DNA of 64,000 nucleotides from Pseudobdellovibrionaceae bacterium (GCA_947444305.1 CANEZP010000018.1:28604-92603); one strand, 5' to 3'; shown: positions 33,829 through 44,314, counted from the stretch's first letter. A program made the numbers and translations. The notes: generated by a model not told the origin, from the letters alone.

Positions 33829-35841
33829 CTACTTCACCTTGCCGGGCGCGGGCGCCGGGGTCGGTTCCGGCGGGCAGTTCAAAATAGATTCGCAATTCAG
33901 ATTTTTGGTCATCTCGGCTAAGATTTTCTCGACGTCAAATTTTTCGCCCGTGATCGCTTCGATGTTTTGCGGAAAGCGTGTTTTCCAGCCGACCTTGTAC
34001 CAAGCTTCGGAGATCAGTTCGGCGAGGCCCGGTTGTTTGTACCACGAGGCGCGGCCCGTGCGGCGCTCAAGCTCTTTCGAAATCCACTTCGACATCATTT
34101 CGGACCCGAGCGTGGCGTAAGAGTAGCCGATGTTACGGACGCTTCCGCTGGTGAAGTGGGTGGTCGCTAGGTAGGCGTAGAACGCGGGCACGTGAGACTC
34201 AACGAAAGGGGGAAGGCCGGTAAGAACTTCGTTGGCGTTAAAAATCTGTTCCGCGCGCTCGAGATAAGTTTTAGCGCCTTTAGCTTTGTAATCGTAATCC
34301 CAGAGATCGATGTCGTACAAAGCGGAACTCGCTCGCATCAACAAATCCACGCCCGTGTTCCGATCGCTGTTCAAAATCCATGTTCTAAATTGTTCGAGAG
34401 ACGGCTTTTCACCTTCGAAGGTGGTTGCATTGTCGAACAGAAATTGCGGTTCGCGCAAAAAATATTCGGCGGTCATCGAGGGCACTTCGACGTAACCGTA
34501 GCCCTCGCTGGTCATGTCTTCCTTGTCTTTCAATAAGTACTCGAGCGCGTGGCCCATGCCTTCGTGGTACATGGTGCGCAACTCGTCTAAGCCCCCGACG
34601 CGAAAGTTCTGCATGATGTACACGGTGCCCGGCATCTTCGCCTGACCAGGCACGAACGAAAGAGTTGAGGCGTCGAGCGTGCGAATCTCATCTTCCGGGA
34701 TGAACGTCGGCGACATGTAAGCCATGGTTGGATTTTTCAAACCTTCGCGCGGCTTTTCGTCAACGATCATTTGCCCAAGGTCCGACGACTTAAAACCACT
34801 TTCGATCATGCTCGCATCGAAGATATTCACCAAGTTATCGGCCGGAAAGAAGCGTTGGGCGGTATTCAAATCAGGTAAGGTCAGCAACCCGACGTGATTG
34901 CGACGCAACTTTGATTTGTCGATGCCGAGATCACGCACCCGGCGATCGATGAACAATTCAACCGGCGGTCGCATTTGCCGAATCCATTTATGCAAGAACT
35001 CACGCTGATTGGCGACGCCCCTGTATTCGGGCAAGTAGCCCTGACCGCTGGCTTCGAGTTGATATTCGGCCCAGGTTCTATAGCCCTTGCTCTGGGCAAG
35101 CTCGGTTCGCAAGATCGCCATTTCGTTTAGCGATTGCCCTTGCGCTTGGACGGCTTCGGCACCCACGTAGCGTAGACCCACGCGTTGATTCATCTCCGAC
35201 GATTGTTCTTGCGCCTCTTTTATTGTCAGCACTCCGGATTTAAATAGGCGCGGGATTTCGGCGGATTTCTTCTTCCATTCGGCCAAGCCCGCGGCGGCGA
35301 CCGCACTACGTATGGCGTCGGCGTATTTTTGATGCAGCAACTCAGCTTTGATGAGTGTCGGCTTTTGATCTTCGGCGAAGTGTTCGAACTCATTTTCTTT
35401 CGCGAAGGCACGGGCGTAAGCGGGAAGTTCACCGGTCAACCCGTCAGAGAGTTGAGCCCAAGTTTCGATTTCGCCGTTGAATACGGGATCGACTTGAATG
35501 CCGCTGAGTTCGGCGGTGATTTGCGCGTACTCGCTTTTAAATTGTTTTTGTTCTTTTTCGGAAACGTACGAACCGGTGTCGAGCAAAAGTTTGATCGCCG
35601 AGCGGCGTTGGCTCAAACGTTTCAGCGCTTGTAATTTAGGATGAATGACGTCGGCGTAAAAACGGATAAACTTCAAAGCTTCGGGAGAAGCGGGGTCGCC
35701 TTGCACGACCAACGCCTGCGGGGGGAGGCCGTCGCGGATCTTCAACAACGTTTCACGAACTTTATCGATATCGTAGCGTTGAACTTGGGCTTCGACGGGG
35801 ACTGAGACGAGCAGAACGATGGCGATCAGCAGACGGATCAT
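33829..35841 (-). CDS. Large secreted gluzincin-type peptidase with HEGMGH motif
   Basis: About 670 residues from ATG 35841, which has AGAGGTG just upstream and a signal peptide (MIRLLIAIVLLVSVPVEA); the frame continues upstream but without these. The fold resembles the M2/M3 oligopeptidases: long helical N-terminal part, then YHEGMGHALEYLL (H426) and about 25 residues later GYVEVPSMTAEYF. The end, with ATTHFTSGSVRNIGYSYA, is similar to the substrate-binding tail of those enzymes. The zinc site reads HEGMGH (HExxGH), one residue longer than the usual HExxH. The M49 dipeptidyl-peptidase III family has the same spacing (HELLGH). It probably degrades peptides in the periplasm or outside. Confidence 0.72.
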   Translation of the reverse strand: MIRLLIAIVLLVSVPVEAQVQRYDIDKVRETLLKIRDGLPPQALVVQGDPASPEALKFIRFYADVIHPKLQALKRLSQRRSAIKLLLDTGSYVSEKEQKQFKSEYAQITAELSGIQVDPVFNGEIETWAQLSDGLTGELPAYARAFAKENEFEHFAEDQKPTLIKAELLHQKYADAIRSAVAAAGLAEWKKKSAEIPRLFKSGVLTIKEAQEQSSEMNQRVGLRYVGAEAVQAQGQSLNEMAILRTELAQSKGYRTWAEYQLEASGQGYLPEYRGVANQREFLHKWIRQMRPPVELFIDRRVRDLGIDKSKLRRNHVGLLTLPDLNTAQRFFPADNLVNIFDASMIESGFKSSDLGQMIVDEKPREGLKNPTMAYMSPTFIPEDEIRTLDASTLSFVPGQAKMPGTVYIMQNFRVGGLDELRTMYHEGMGHALEYLLKDKEDMTSEGYGYVEVPSMTAEYFLREPQFLFDNATTFEGEKPSLEQFRTWILNSDRNTGVDLLMRASSALYDIDLWDYDYKAKGAKTYLERAEQIFNANEVLTGLPPFVESHVPAFYAYLATTHFTSGSVRNIGYSYATLGSEMMSKWISKELERRTGRASWYKQPGLAELISEAWYKVGWKTRFPQNIEAITGEKFDVEKILAEMTKNLNCESILNCPPEPTPAPAPGKVK

Positions 35842-35935
35842 GTGCACCTCTTTTGTCGCCTGGATGTAACACCGTTGTCTTGGGTGCTCCACGGAAGAAA
35901 TTACTTTTAACCGCGGGGCATGGTCGACCCGTCCC

Positions 35936-36056
35936 ATGAATGAGCTGCACGGATGCGGCTTCGCCACCCCGAATGGGTTGAATGCCGGAGGCTTTCACGG
36001 GGCGGATATTTTACCTGATCGTTTCTAAGTGGGGGAACATATGAATGAGCTGCACG
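35936..36056 (+). repeat. 16-base direct repeat around the small-protein start
   Basis: ATGAATGAGCTGCACG occurs at 35936-35951 and again at 36041-36056, the second being the start of the 49-residue membrane protein. From the first copy a 30-codon frame runs to a stop near 36027 (MNELHGCGFATPNG...), so an upstream mini-frame shares the first five residues with the real gene. Confidence 0.6.
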
Positions 36057-36190
36057 TGCTGTACACCTTCCTGGCCCTGATGACCTTTAACCTCTTGGCT
36101 TCCTTCGTGTATATTCTCGGATTCAACCAAGTGTTGCGTCCGCTGAAGTTTAACGCCAAGAAGACGCCGCAAAAACCGACGCCGCGCTAG
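36041..36190 (+). CDS. Small single-pass membrane protein (49 residues)
   Basis: Starts ATG 36041 behind a good ribosome-binding site (GTGGGGGAAC). The sequence has a polar start MNELHVLYTF, one hydrophobic segment (LALMTFNLLASFVYILGF) and a basic tail KKTPQKPTPR, typical of small integral membrane proteins with a cytoplasmic C-terminus. It lies directly before queA and has no recognised family. Confidence 0.6.
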   Translation: MNELHVLYTFLALMTFNLLASFVYILGFNQVLRPLKFNAKKTPQKPTPR

Positions 36191-36226
36191 ACACTGCCGC
36201 GGTGAGGCGCTAATGTCCGCGCCTCC

Positions 36227-38385
<2,159 letters not shown>

Positions 38386-38476
38386 GTTCGAAGCTCGCGA
38401 ATCCACAATTGAAAGTTGATTTTTAAAGGGGCCGGTGGTCATTAGAGGGCACGTCTATTTCCCGGAGGATTCCCCT

Positions 38477-38815
38477 ATGTTTTCACTCGTGCCCCAAGCC
38501 TGGGCCCAAGCTGCGCCCGCGGCTGCTCCTAGCATGCTCGAACAGTTTTTCCCGTTCATCATCGTTATCCTGATCTTCTTTTTCTTGGTCATCCGGCCGC
38601 AACAAAAGCGCGCCCAAAACCAAAAGAGTTTCGTCGGCGGCTTAAAGCGCGGCGATTCGGTATTGACCACCGGCGGAATCGTAGGGACGATCGAAGGCCT
38701 GACGGAATTATTCGTGACCCTTCAGATCGCTAACAACGTGAAGATTAAAGTCTTGAGATCCGCCATTGCCTCGGGAATTTCCGATGAGCTCGATAAGAAA
38801 GGTTCGGAGAAATAA
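38477..38815 (+). CDS. yajC: Preprotein translocase subunit YajC
   Basis: About 112 residues from ATG 38477, which has GGAGG 9 bases upstream; the longer frame begins at GTG 38435. One membrane segment (FPFIIVILIFFFLVIRPQQKRAQN) followed by the YajC signature FVGGLKRGDSVLTTGGIVGTI. YajC joins SecDF at the inner membrane and helps export. The order tgt-yajC-secD-secF is conserved in many Gram-negative bacteria. Confidence 0.92.
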   Translation: MFSLVPQAWAQAAPAAAPSMLEQFFPFIIVILIFFFLVIRPQQKRAQNQKSFVGGLKRGDSVLTTGGIVGTIEGLTELFVTLQIANNVKIKVLRSAIASGISDELDKKGSEK

Positions 38816-38817
38816 CA

Positions 38818-40524
38818 ATGAATGAAGGACTACGCGGCCGCACCCTCCTGGTCGGTCTGTATTTGGTTTTCTGCACGATCTACTTGTTGCCCAGCCTAAC
38901 CAAGCTGCCCGCAAGCTGGCCCTTCCACAAAAAGCCGCTCAATTACGGTTTGGACATCCAAGGCGGCGCGCACCTCGTGTACGGCGTTGATGTTCGAGGC
39001 GTTTTGGCCGAGCGAACTTCGCGCATCTCACGCGCCATCGCCGCCGAACTGGCCGAGAAAAAGATCGACGCCAAAGTGGTTTCGGCCGACACGCAAGACC
39101 GCCTGGTCATCACGGCCGCGAACCCCGCCGACGTTCCTAAAATCAAAGAACACTTGGCCGAGATGCACGCTACCACTTTGCAAGTCACCGGCGACAAAGA
39201 CGGCGTTATCCAAGCCAATTACTTCGACGCCGTATTGAGCACCTATAAAGAACAGGTCATCAATCAGGCTATCGAAGTTATTCGAAACCGCGTCGATCAA
39301 TTCGGCGTGGCCGAGCCGGTCATCACCGCGCAGGGGACCGATCGCATTTTGGTTCAGTTGCCCGGGATCACCGATCCCGCCGGCGCGAAAGAGTTGATCA
39401 ACAAAACCGCGCGCCTTGATTTCCGCCTGGTCGACAAAACGATCACGCCCGAAAACGTGCAAGCGATGATCACCGACGCCGAGAAGACGGGCGGTTTCTC
39501 GCTCGGTTCCGGCAAAGAAGAAGACAAATCAAAACTCGGCTACTCGGCCTACGTTAAAAAAGTGAACGAAGCCGTCAAAAGCAAAATCCCGCCCAACACG
39601 ATGATCGCTTTCGAAAAAGCGCCCGCCGCAACGACGATGGAAGCCGGTAAGATCGCTTACTTGGTTCGCACCGACACCGACGTTTCGGGCGACATGCTCG
39701 AAGACGCGCGCATGGAGTTCGGCGAATACGGAGAGCCTAAAGTGGGCTTTCGTTTCGGTAGCGAAGGCCGCCGTAAATTCTCCGACGTCACGGCGAAGAA
39801 CGTCGGTACCCAGCTCGCGATCGTGCTTGATGAAGTCATCTTCTCGGCTCCTAATATTCAGGAACGTATCGACGGCCAAGGGCAAATTTCGCTCGGCCGC
39901 CGTAATCACGAAGAAGCGTCCAAAGAAGGTTCTTTGATCGCGACCGCGCTGCGTGCCGGGGCATTGCCCGCGGCCCTTTCGCAAATGGAAGAACGCTCGG
40001 TGGGTCCGTCTTTGGGTAAGGATTCGATCGATAAAGGCAAGCGCGCCGGCATCATCGGCATCGCGGCCGTTGTCGTCTTCGTCAGCATCTACTATAAAGG
40101 CGCGGGCGTGATCGCCGCGATCACGTTGATCCTTAACGTTTTCGGTTTGATGGCGATCTTGGCGGCGCTCGGCGCGACGCTCACGCTACCCGGTATCGCC
40201 GGGATCACGTTGACGGTCGGTATGGCGGTCGACGCGAACGTTCTGATCTACGAGCGGATCCGCGAAGAACTTCGGCGTGGCGTCGCGATGCGCACCGCGA
40301 TCTCCGATGGTTTTGCGCACGCATGGTCCGCCATTTTTGATGCGAACGTGACCCACGGTATTGCCGCTTCCGTTCTGATTTACTTCGGATCGGGCCCGGT
40401 CCGCGGTTTCGGAACGACGCTGATCGCCGGGATCGTGACGACGATGATCACTTCGATCTTCATCACCCGTTACTTGCTCGACGTCGCCGTGAATAACTCG
40501 AAAACCAAATCGATTTCGATCTAA
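38818..40524 (+). CDS. secD: Protein translocase subunit SecD
   Basis: 568 residues. The N-terminal membrane helix is followed by YGLDIQGGAHLVYGVDV (the conserved D-motif for proton use), a periplasmic P1 domain, FGVAEPVITAQGTDRILVQLPGI and then five further helices. The end has GMAVDANVLIYERIREELRRG, the RND-like signature. It works with SecF to pull proteins across the inner membrane using the proton gradient. It starts 3 bases after yajC. Confidence 0.95.
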   Translation: MNEGLRGRTLLVGLYLVFCTIYLLPSLTKLPASWPFHKKPLNYGLDIQGGAHLVYGVDVRGVLAERTSRISRAIAAELAEKKIDAKVVSADTQDRLVITAANPADVPKIKEHLAEMHATTLQVTGDKDGVIQANYFDAVLSTYKEQVINQAIEVIRNRVDQFGVAEPVITAQGTDRILVQLPGITDPAGAKELINKTARLDFRLVDKTITPENVQAMITDAEKTGGFSLGSGKEEDKSKLGYSAYVKKVNEAVKSKIPPNTMIAFEKAPAATTMEAGKIAYLVRTDTDVSGDMLEDARMEFGEYGEPKVGFRFGSEGRRKFSDVTAKNVGTQLAIVLDEVIFSAPNIQERIDGQGQISLGRRNHEEASKEGSLIATALRAGALPAALSQMEERSVGPSLGKDSIDKGKRAGIIGIAAVVVFVSIYYKGAGVIAAITLILNVFGLMAILAALGATLTLPGIAGITLTVGMAVDANVLIYERIREELRRGVAMRTAISDGFAHAWSAIFDANVTHGIAASVLIYFGSGPVRGFGTTLIAGIVTTMITSIFITRYLLDVAVNNSKTKSISI

Positions 40525-40533
40525 GGGAATATT

Positions 40534-41505
40534 ATGGCTAAGCAGCAGCAGCAAAATCAGGCTTTGAATAACGATAGCTGGGGCAAGTACGACTTCTTCA
40601 CTATCGGTAAATACATCACGGCCGCGACGGTCGTTTTAACGATTCTGTCGTTTGTAATCATCGGCGTAAAAGGTTTTAACTACGGCGTTGATTTCGCCGG
40701 CGGTATCGAAGCGCAAGTGCAGTTTTCGCAAGACGTCGATTCGGGTAAAGTTCGTCAGTTTGTTGCCGACATTGGCTACCCGAACGCGAACGTGCAATCG
40801 ATCGGCGGCAATGCAGAATATTTGATCCGCCTTGATATGCCCGCGGGTAAAGCCGATGCCGAAGTAAACAAGTACGTCAGCGAGACGGTCGACAAATTGA
40901 AGGCCGGCCTGGCCACTCACTTCGCGGACTTAAAACCTGATGTTCGCCGTGTGGATACGGTCGGTCCGCAGGTCGGCGCTGAGCTACGTCGTAACGGTGT
41001 TTTGGCCGGCTTCTACTGTTTATTGCTGATCTTGGTTTACGTCGGCTTGCGCTTCGATTATCGCTACGCGCCCGCCGCGGTTTTTTGTTTGATCCACGAT
41101 GCTATTTTGACTTTGGCGATCTACTCCCTGTTCGGCTGGGAAGTGACGACGCAAACGATGGCGGCCATTTTGACCATCATCGGTTACTCGCTCAACGACA
41201 CGATCGTCATCTTCGATCGTATCCGCGAAAATATTCCGCTCCACCGCAACAAGGATCTTTACTGGATCTCAAATCGCTCGATCAACGAAACCCTGTCCCG
41301 CACGATTCTGACCTACTTCACGACCTACCTTACGGTCTTGTCGATGGCCGTTTTTGCCGACGGCGTGATTCGTGAATTCGCGATAACCATGATGATCGGT
41401 ATGTTCCTGGGTGCTTACTCGACGATCTACGTCGCGACGCCGCTCATGATCATGACGGACAAGTGGTACAGACATCGTAAGTCGCAAAGCTTACAAACAG
41501 CGTAA
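40534..41505 (+). CDS. secF: Protein translocase subunit SecF
   Basis: 323 residues, six helices expected. Signatures GVDFAGGIEAQVQF after helix 1 and GYSLNDTIVIFDRIREN near the end match SecF. It starts 10 bases after secD and is followed by a strong terminator, so the export operon ends here. Confidence 0.95.
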   Translation: MAKQQQQNQALNNDSWGKYDFFTIGKYITAATVVLTILSFVIIGVKGFNYGVDFAGGIEAQVQFSQDVDSGKVRQFVADIGYPNANVQSIGGNAEYLIRLDMPAGKADAEVNKYVSETVDKLKAGLATHFADLKPDVRRVDTVGPQVGAELRRNGVLAGFYCLLLILVYVGLRFDYRYAPAAVFCLIHDAILTLAIYSLFGWEVTTQTMAAILTIIGYSLNDTIVIFDRIRENIPLHRNKDLYWISNRSINETLSRTILTYFTTYLTVLSMAVFADGVIREFAITMMIGMFLGAYSTIYVATPLMIMTDKWYRHRKSQSLQTA

Positions 41506-41514
41506 TGATATTGC

Positions 41515-41540
41515 GGGCCGCAAGCATGCGGCCCTTTGTT
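41515..41540 (+). terminator. Rho-independent terminator after secF
   Basis: 8-bp stem GGGCCGCA / TGCGGCCC with a 4-base loop followed by TTTGTT. Confidence 0.8.
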
Positions 41541-41559
41541 ACCAACCGGGGGGTATGGG

Positions 41560-41829
41560 ATGACGGATTTGACGGGAATGATTCGGTGGAATGCGAACTT
41601 TGTGCGCGGGCTGGCCGAAAGCGTGCTTAACCGCGCAAAGGTGATCCGCTCAAGCCTGACCGCGGCCGCCTCGGCCACGCCGGTTGACGGAGTAGCCGCA
41701 CCCGAAAAATCCGCCGCGCCTAAAAAGTCTGCCGCGAAAGCGAAGACCGCGGGCGCGAAAAAAGCGTTGAAGTCGGAAGCGGTCAAACGCGCCACTTCGA
41801 AACCCCGCGCGAAACGAACCGAAACCTAA
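41560..41829 (+). CDS. Small Lys/Ala-rich basic protein (histone H1-like tail)
   Basis: 89 residues from ATG 41560 with a G-run upstream (the frame also runs from TTG 41536). The first 30 residues form a possible amphipathic helix (MIRWNANFVRGLAESVLNRA); the rest is Ala, Lys and Pro (KKSAAKAKTAGAKKALKS), the composition of H1-like nucleoid proteins. DNA binding is inferred from composition only. It lies between the secF terminator and queC, 14 bases ahead of the latter. Confidence 0.6.
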   Translation: MTDLTGMIRWNANFVRGLAESVLNRAKVIRSSLTAAASATPVDGVAAPEKSAAPKKSAAKAKTAGAKKALKSEAVKRATSKPRAKRTET

Positions 41830-41843
41830 GGACTCTACCGGGA

Positions 41844-42533
41844 ATGGAAAAACAATCAGCGGTCGTGCTGTTGTCCTCCGGACTCGACTCTTCCTACAAT
41901 CTTTACCGGGCCGCGCGCGACTTAACCGTGCGTTTAGCCCTTACGTTCAATTACGGCCAGCGGGCGGCCGCGCGCGAAGTGGTCTCGGCCGCGCGTTTGG
42001 CCAAAGCGTTGAACATTCCGCACCAAGTGATCGATCTCACGTGGTTTCGTGATTTCACAAAAACTTCTTTGGTGAACGGCTCGGCGATTCCGTCGGGTGG
42101 TGCGGTGGCGATCCATGATCATTCGCGCTCGCTCGAAACGGCGAAAGCAGTTTGGGTGCCTAACCGCAACGGTATTTTTTTAAACATCGCGGCCGGCTTC
42201 GCCGAGGGACTCGGCTGTTCGCTGGTTATTCCCGGCTTCAACGTTGAAGAAGCTTCGACCTTTCCCGACAACTCGCAAGATTTTTTAGACAGCTTAGACA
42301 ATGCTTTTGCGTTTTCAACGGGCGGGCGGGTGAAGACGTTCTGCTTCTCAACCGCGATGAATAAGGTCGAAATGGTACGTGAAGCGATCGCTTTGCAAAT
42401 GCCTTTCGCAAAATCGTGGCCTTGTTACCTCGACGGCGAAAAATGGTGCGGCGCTTGCGAATCCTGCCAACGTTTCAAACGCGCGCTTGAAGCGAACGGG
42501 TTGAATTTCACGGAGCTACAGAATGAAGTTTAA
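41844..42533 (+). CDS. queC: 7-cyano-7-deazaguanine synthase QueC
   Basis: 229 residues. QueC converts carboxydeazaguanine to preQ0, the precursor for queuosine. The PP-loop reads VVLLSSGLDSSYNLYRA (S-S-G-L-D-S instead of the usual S-G-G-D/L-D-S), and the segment RNGIFLNIAAGFAEG follows as in QueC. The zinc-binding end has WPCYLDGEKWCGACESCQRFKRA, four Cys in the normal spacing. Overlaps the DUF366-like gene by 11 bases. Confidence 0.9.
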   Translation: MEKQSAVVLLSSGLDSSYNLYRAARDLTVRLALTFNYGQRAAAREVVSAARLAKALNIPHQVIDLTWFRDFTKTSLVNGSAIPSGGAVAIHDHSRSLETAKAVWVPNRNGIFLNIAAGFAEGLGCSLVIPGFNVEEASTFPDNSQDFLDSLDNAFAFSTGGRVKTFCFSTAMNKVEMVREAIALQMPFAKSWPCYLDGEKWCGACESCQRFKRALEANGLNFTELQNEV

Positions 42534-43131
42534 GTTTATCGAGCCGGCAAAGAAGTCCGGCAAATCGTCCGGCGAGATCTACGACGGCGCCCAACTCGTT
42601 TCTTTGAGAGCGTACCTGCAACATAAGATTTTAGGCGACTCGATCATCGCTTGGGTCGGCCCCTGTGACATCACGCTCGAACACATGGTCGACGGCGAAG
42701 ACCTGAACGCCGGTGCGGAAATCCGCGGCGGCCGCATGGTTCACTTCATCATCGAGAAATTTGATTCTACGTTGCTCGCGGCGGTGGCGCTGCAAAGGCT
42801 GCTCGCCTCTACCGTACGCGATTATCTCGCCGAGCACTCGGGCAAGCGCGCTTTAGCCACCTCCCTTTACCGCAGCGGCGATGACGTCTACGCCCGGGTG
42901 TCGAAGGGCGAGCACCCCAAGCTAAGCATTTCGATCGCCACGCAAAGCCCGGTCAGCTCGTTGATCCATTTCGCGGTGAACGTGACCAACGAAGGCACGC
43001 CGGTCAAAACACTCTCGCTCGAAGATCTCGGCGTTGAGCCCAAAAAATTCGCGCTCGACGTCATGAAGGCCTTCGCGCAAGAGGTGGCCTCCATCCGCGA
43101 AGCCACGATGAAGGTGCGCTGGGTGAAGTAG
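42523..43131 (+). CDS. DUF366-like protein linked to queC
   Basis: 202 residues, soluble, no signal peptide. It has the look of DUF366, a family of unknown function: QLVSLRAYLQHKILGDSIIAWVGPCDI, then HMVDGEDLNAGAEIRGGRMVHFIIEKFD and LDVMKAFAQEVASIREATMKVRWVK at the end. Overlapping queC by 11 bases suggests coupled translation and a part in preQ0/queuosine formation. The family assignment is from memory and not checked. Confidence 0.6.
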   Translation: MKFKFIEPAKKSGKSSGEIYDGAQLVSLRAYLQHKILGDSIIAWVGPCDITLEHMVDGEDLNAGAEIRGGRMVHFIIEKFDSTLLAAVALQRLLASTVRDYLAEHSGKRALATSLYRSGDDVYARVSKGEHPKLSISIATQSPVSSLIHFAVNVTNEGTPVKTLSLEDLGVEPKKFALDVMKAFAQEVASIREATMKVRWVK

Positions 43132-43147
43132 CAGTTCCGGGTCCTGG

Positions 43148-43201
43148 CTCCCACTCGACGTACTGTCATCATGAAGTGATACAGTTCGTACAGGGTGGGA
43201 G
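43148..43201. repeat. Imperfect palindrome A
   Basis: Outer stem CTCCCAC/GTGGGAG (43148-43154 with 43195-43201), inner stem ACTGT/ACAGT (43162-43166 with 43181-43185) and tip ATCA/TGAT. Directly downstream of the DUF366-like gene. Confidence 0.6.
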
Positions 43202-43250
43202 TTGCGTCTTCGGGATGCACCGGCCAAGCTTTTCGGATGGGATTCTAAGG

Positions 43251-43294
43251 CACTGGACGTATCGTCTTGTTAAAGTGATACGATAGGGTGAGTG
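43251..43294. repeat. Imperfect palindrome B, related to A
   Basis: Outer stem CACT/AGTG (43251-43254 with 43291-43294) and inner stem TATCGT/ACGATA (43260-43265 with 43280-43285). Shares GACGTA, AAGTGATAC and GGGTG with palindrome A. Confidence 0.6.
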
Positions 43295-43530
43295 GGTGGC
43301 GAGCCGCTTCCTTCTACGATGGCCCAATTTGTTTAGCGCCTGATCTGAGCGTCCTTGGCAGTGGCGTTCCGCCGCCATCCCGGCGGCGGAAAATAAGAAA
43401 TGAAATCGGATTTAATTTTTAGGTCGGATCGCCCGGAAGGCGATTCGAAGAGCCTTCTCACGGATGGACGCCTTTCGCGTGATCGCGATCGGCTATCGCC
43501 ACTACAGATGGTACGTAGGATTAATCGACG

Positions 43531-43560
43531 CGATGTTTCTTTTCTGGAATTTAAACATAG
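43531..43560 (+). repeat. Dispersed intergenic repeat, copy 3
   Basis: Core TTCTGGAATTTAAAC (43542-43556) inside an inverted repeat CGCGATGTTT / AAACATAGCG (one mismatch). Confidence 0.65.
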
Positions 43561-43624
43561 CGTTGTATACGAAATCTGTTTAACAGCAGTGCCGCTCATC
43601 GAAGGCGGTTAACTTGGATATTGG

Positions 43625-43670
43625 ACTCTCACGCTACTATGTCCAAAATCGGACATAGTAGCGTGAGGGT
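43625..43670. repeat. 20-bp inverted repeat
   Basis: Arms 43625-43644 and 43651-43670 pair over 20 positions (17 perfect inner pairs, then one G-T wobble and two more pairs) with loop AAAATC. Arm core CGCTACTATGTCC. No T-run on either strand. About 60 bases beyond the nfuA-like stop. Confidence 0.8.
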
Positions 43671-43682
43671 GCGGTCAGCAAC

Positions 43683-43714
43683 GCGATGTTTCCTGTCTGG
43701 AAAGGAAACGTCGC
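43683..43714 (+). repeat. Degenerate copy of the dispersed repeat
   Basis: GCGATGTTTCC and GGAAACGTCGC pair (one wobble) around a loop with TCTGG. The stem resembles copy 3 but the core has diverged (TCTGGAAAGGAAAC). Confidence 0.5.
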
Positions 43715-43732
43715 GGCGCAAATAGGATTTAT

Positions 43733-44314
43733 TTAGGCAGAGACGACTTCTTGGATTTCGGGGATGGCTTCGCGGAGGCGGGTTTCGATGCCTTCTTTCA
43801 GCGTGATCGCCGAGCTCGGGCAGCCCGAACAAGCGCCTTGCATGTGCAAATAAACGCGGCCTTCCTCGTAGCGGTCGAAAGCGATGTCGCCGCCGTCTTG
43901 GGCGACGGCCGGGCGGATTTCGTCGCGCAAAATTTGTTTGATGTGACGAATGACGGGGCTGTCGGTTTCGAGTTCCGCGTTTTGATCGGCGCTCGGCGCG
44001 GAATCATCATCGCTGGATTCTAATTCAAACAGCGCGATGCCGCCGGTATTGAAATGCTCTTTAATCAACTCCGACAAAGGATCGGCGATGATGTCCCAGT
44101 CGACCCAATCTTGTTTGGTGACGGTGACGAAGTGCGGGCCGATAAAAATGCCCGATGCCCACGGGAAGCCCAAAATCTTTTGCGCGAGCGGGCTGCGGAC
44201 CGCCTCGGCCGGGGAAGAAATGTTTACCGACTCACGCGAGATCATCGCGGTTAAGATAAACTTCATGGATTGGGGGTTCGGCGTCGCTTCGTAAAAAACT
44301 GAGATATCGTTCAT
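43733..44314 (-). CDS. Nfu-type Fe-S cluster carrier with N-terminal Nfu_N domain
   Basis: 193 residues. The N-terminal part (about 1-95) is the Nfu_N domain (FYEATPNPQSMKFIL, GIFIGPHFVTVTK..W). An acidic linker precedes a C-terminal NifU domain with LRDEIRPAVAQDGGDI and the CSGCPSS motif; its two Cys bind a [4Fe-4S] cluster in a dimer. Function: transfer of clusters to target enzymes. Cytosolic. It follows the MFS gene on the same strand by 13 bases, possibly one operon. Confidence 0.88.
   Translation of the reverse strand: MNDISVFYEATPNPQSMKFILTAMISRESVNISSPAEAVRSPLAQKILGFPWASGIFIGPHFVTVTKQDWVDWDIIADPLSELIKEHFNTGGIALFELESSDDDSAPSADQNAELETDSPVIRHIKQILRDEIRPAVAQDGGDIAFDRYEEGRVYLHMQGACSGCPSSAITLKEGIETRLREAIPEIQEVVSA

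Larger units (their letters stand above)
43132..43732. other. 600-bp gene-free region rich in hairpins
   Basis: No convincing gene; a 70-codon frame from ATG 43400 lacks a ribosome-binding site and runs through a repeat. It holds two related imperfect palindromes (43148-43201, 43251-43294), a 10-bp hairpin TTCCGCCGCC/GGCGGCGGAA (43367-43391), a small stem GATCGCC/GGCGATT near 43427, dispersed repeat copy 3, a 20-bp inverted repeat (43625-43670) and a degenerate repeat copy (43683-43714). Confidence 0.7.

Noticed and set aside
43367..43391. 10-bp G+C hairpin as a terminator
   Set aside because: No T-run follows on either strand and it is over 230 bases from the nearest gene end.
43400..43612. 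70-codon frame in the hairpin-rich gap
   Set aside because: No ribosome-binding site, no recognisable protein, and the frame runs through repeat copy 3.
43132..43732. CRISPR array
   Set aside because: Repeats are few, palindromic and irregularly spaced, with no spacers of constant size and no cas genes.
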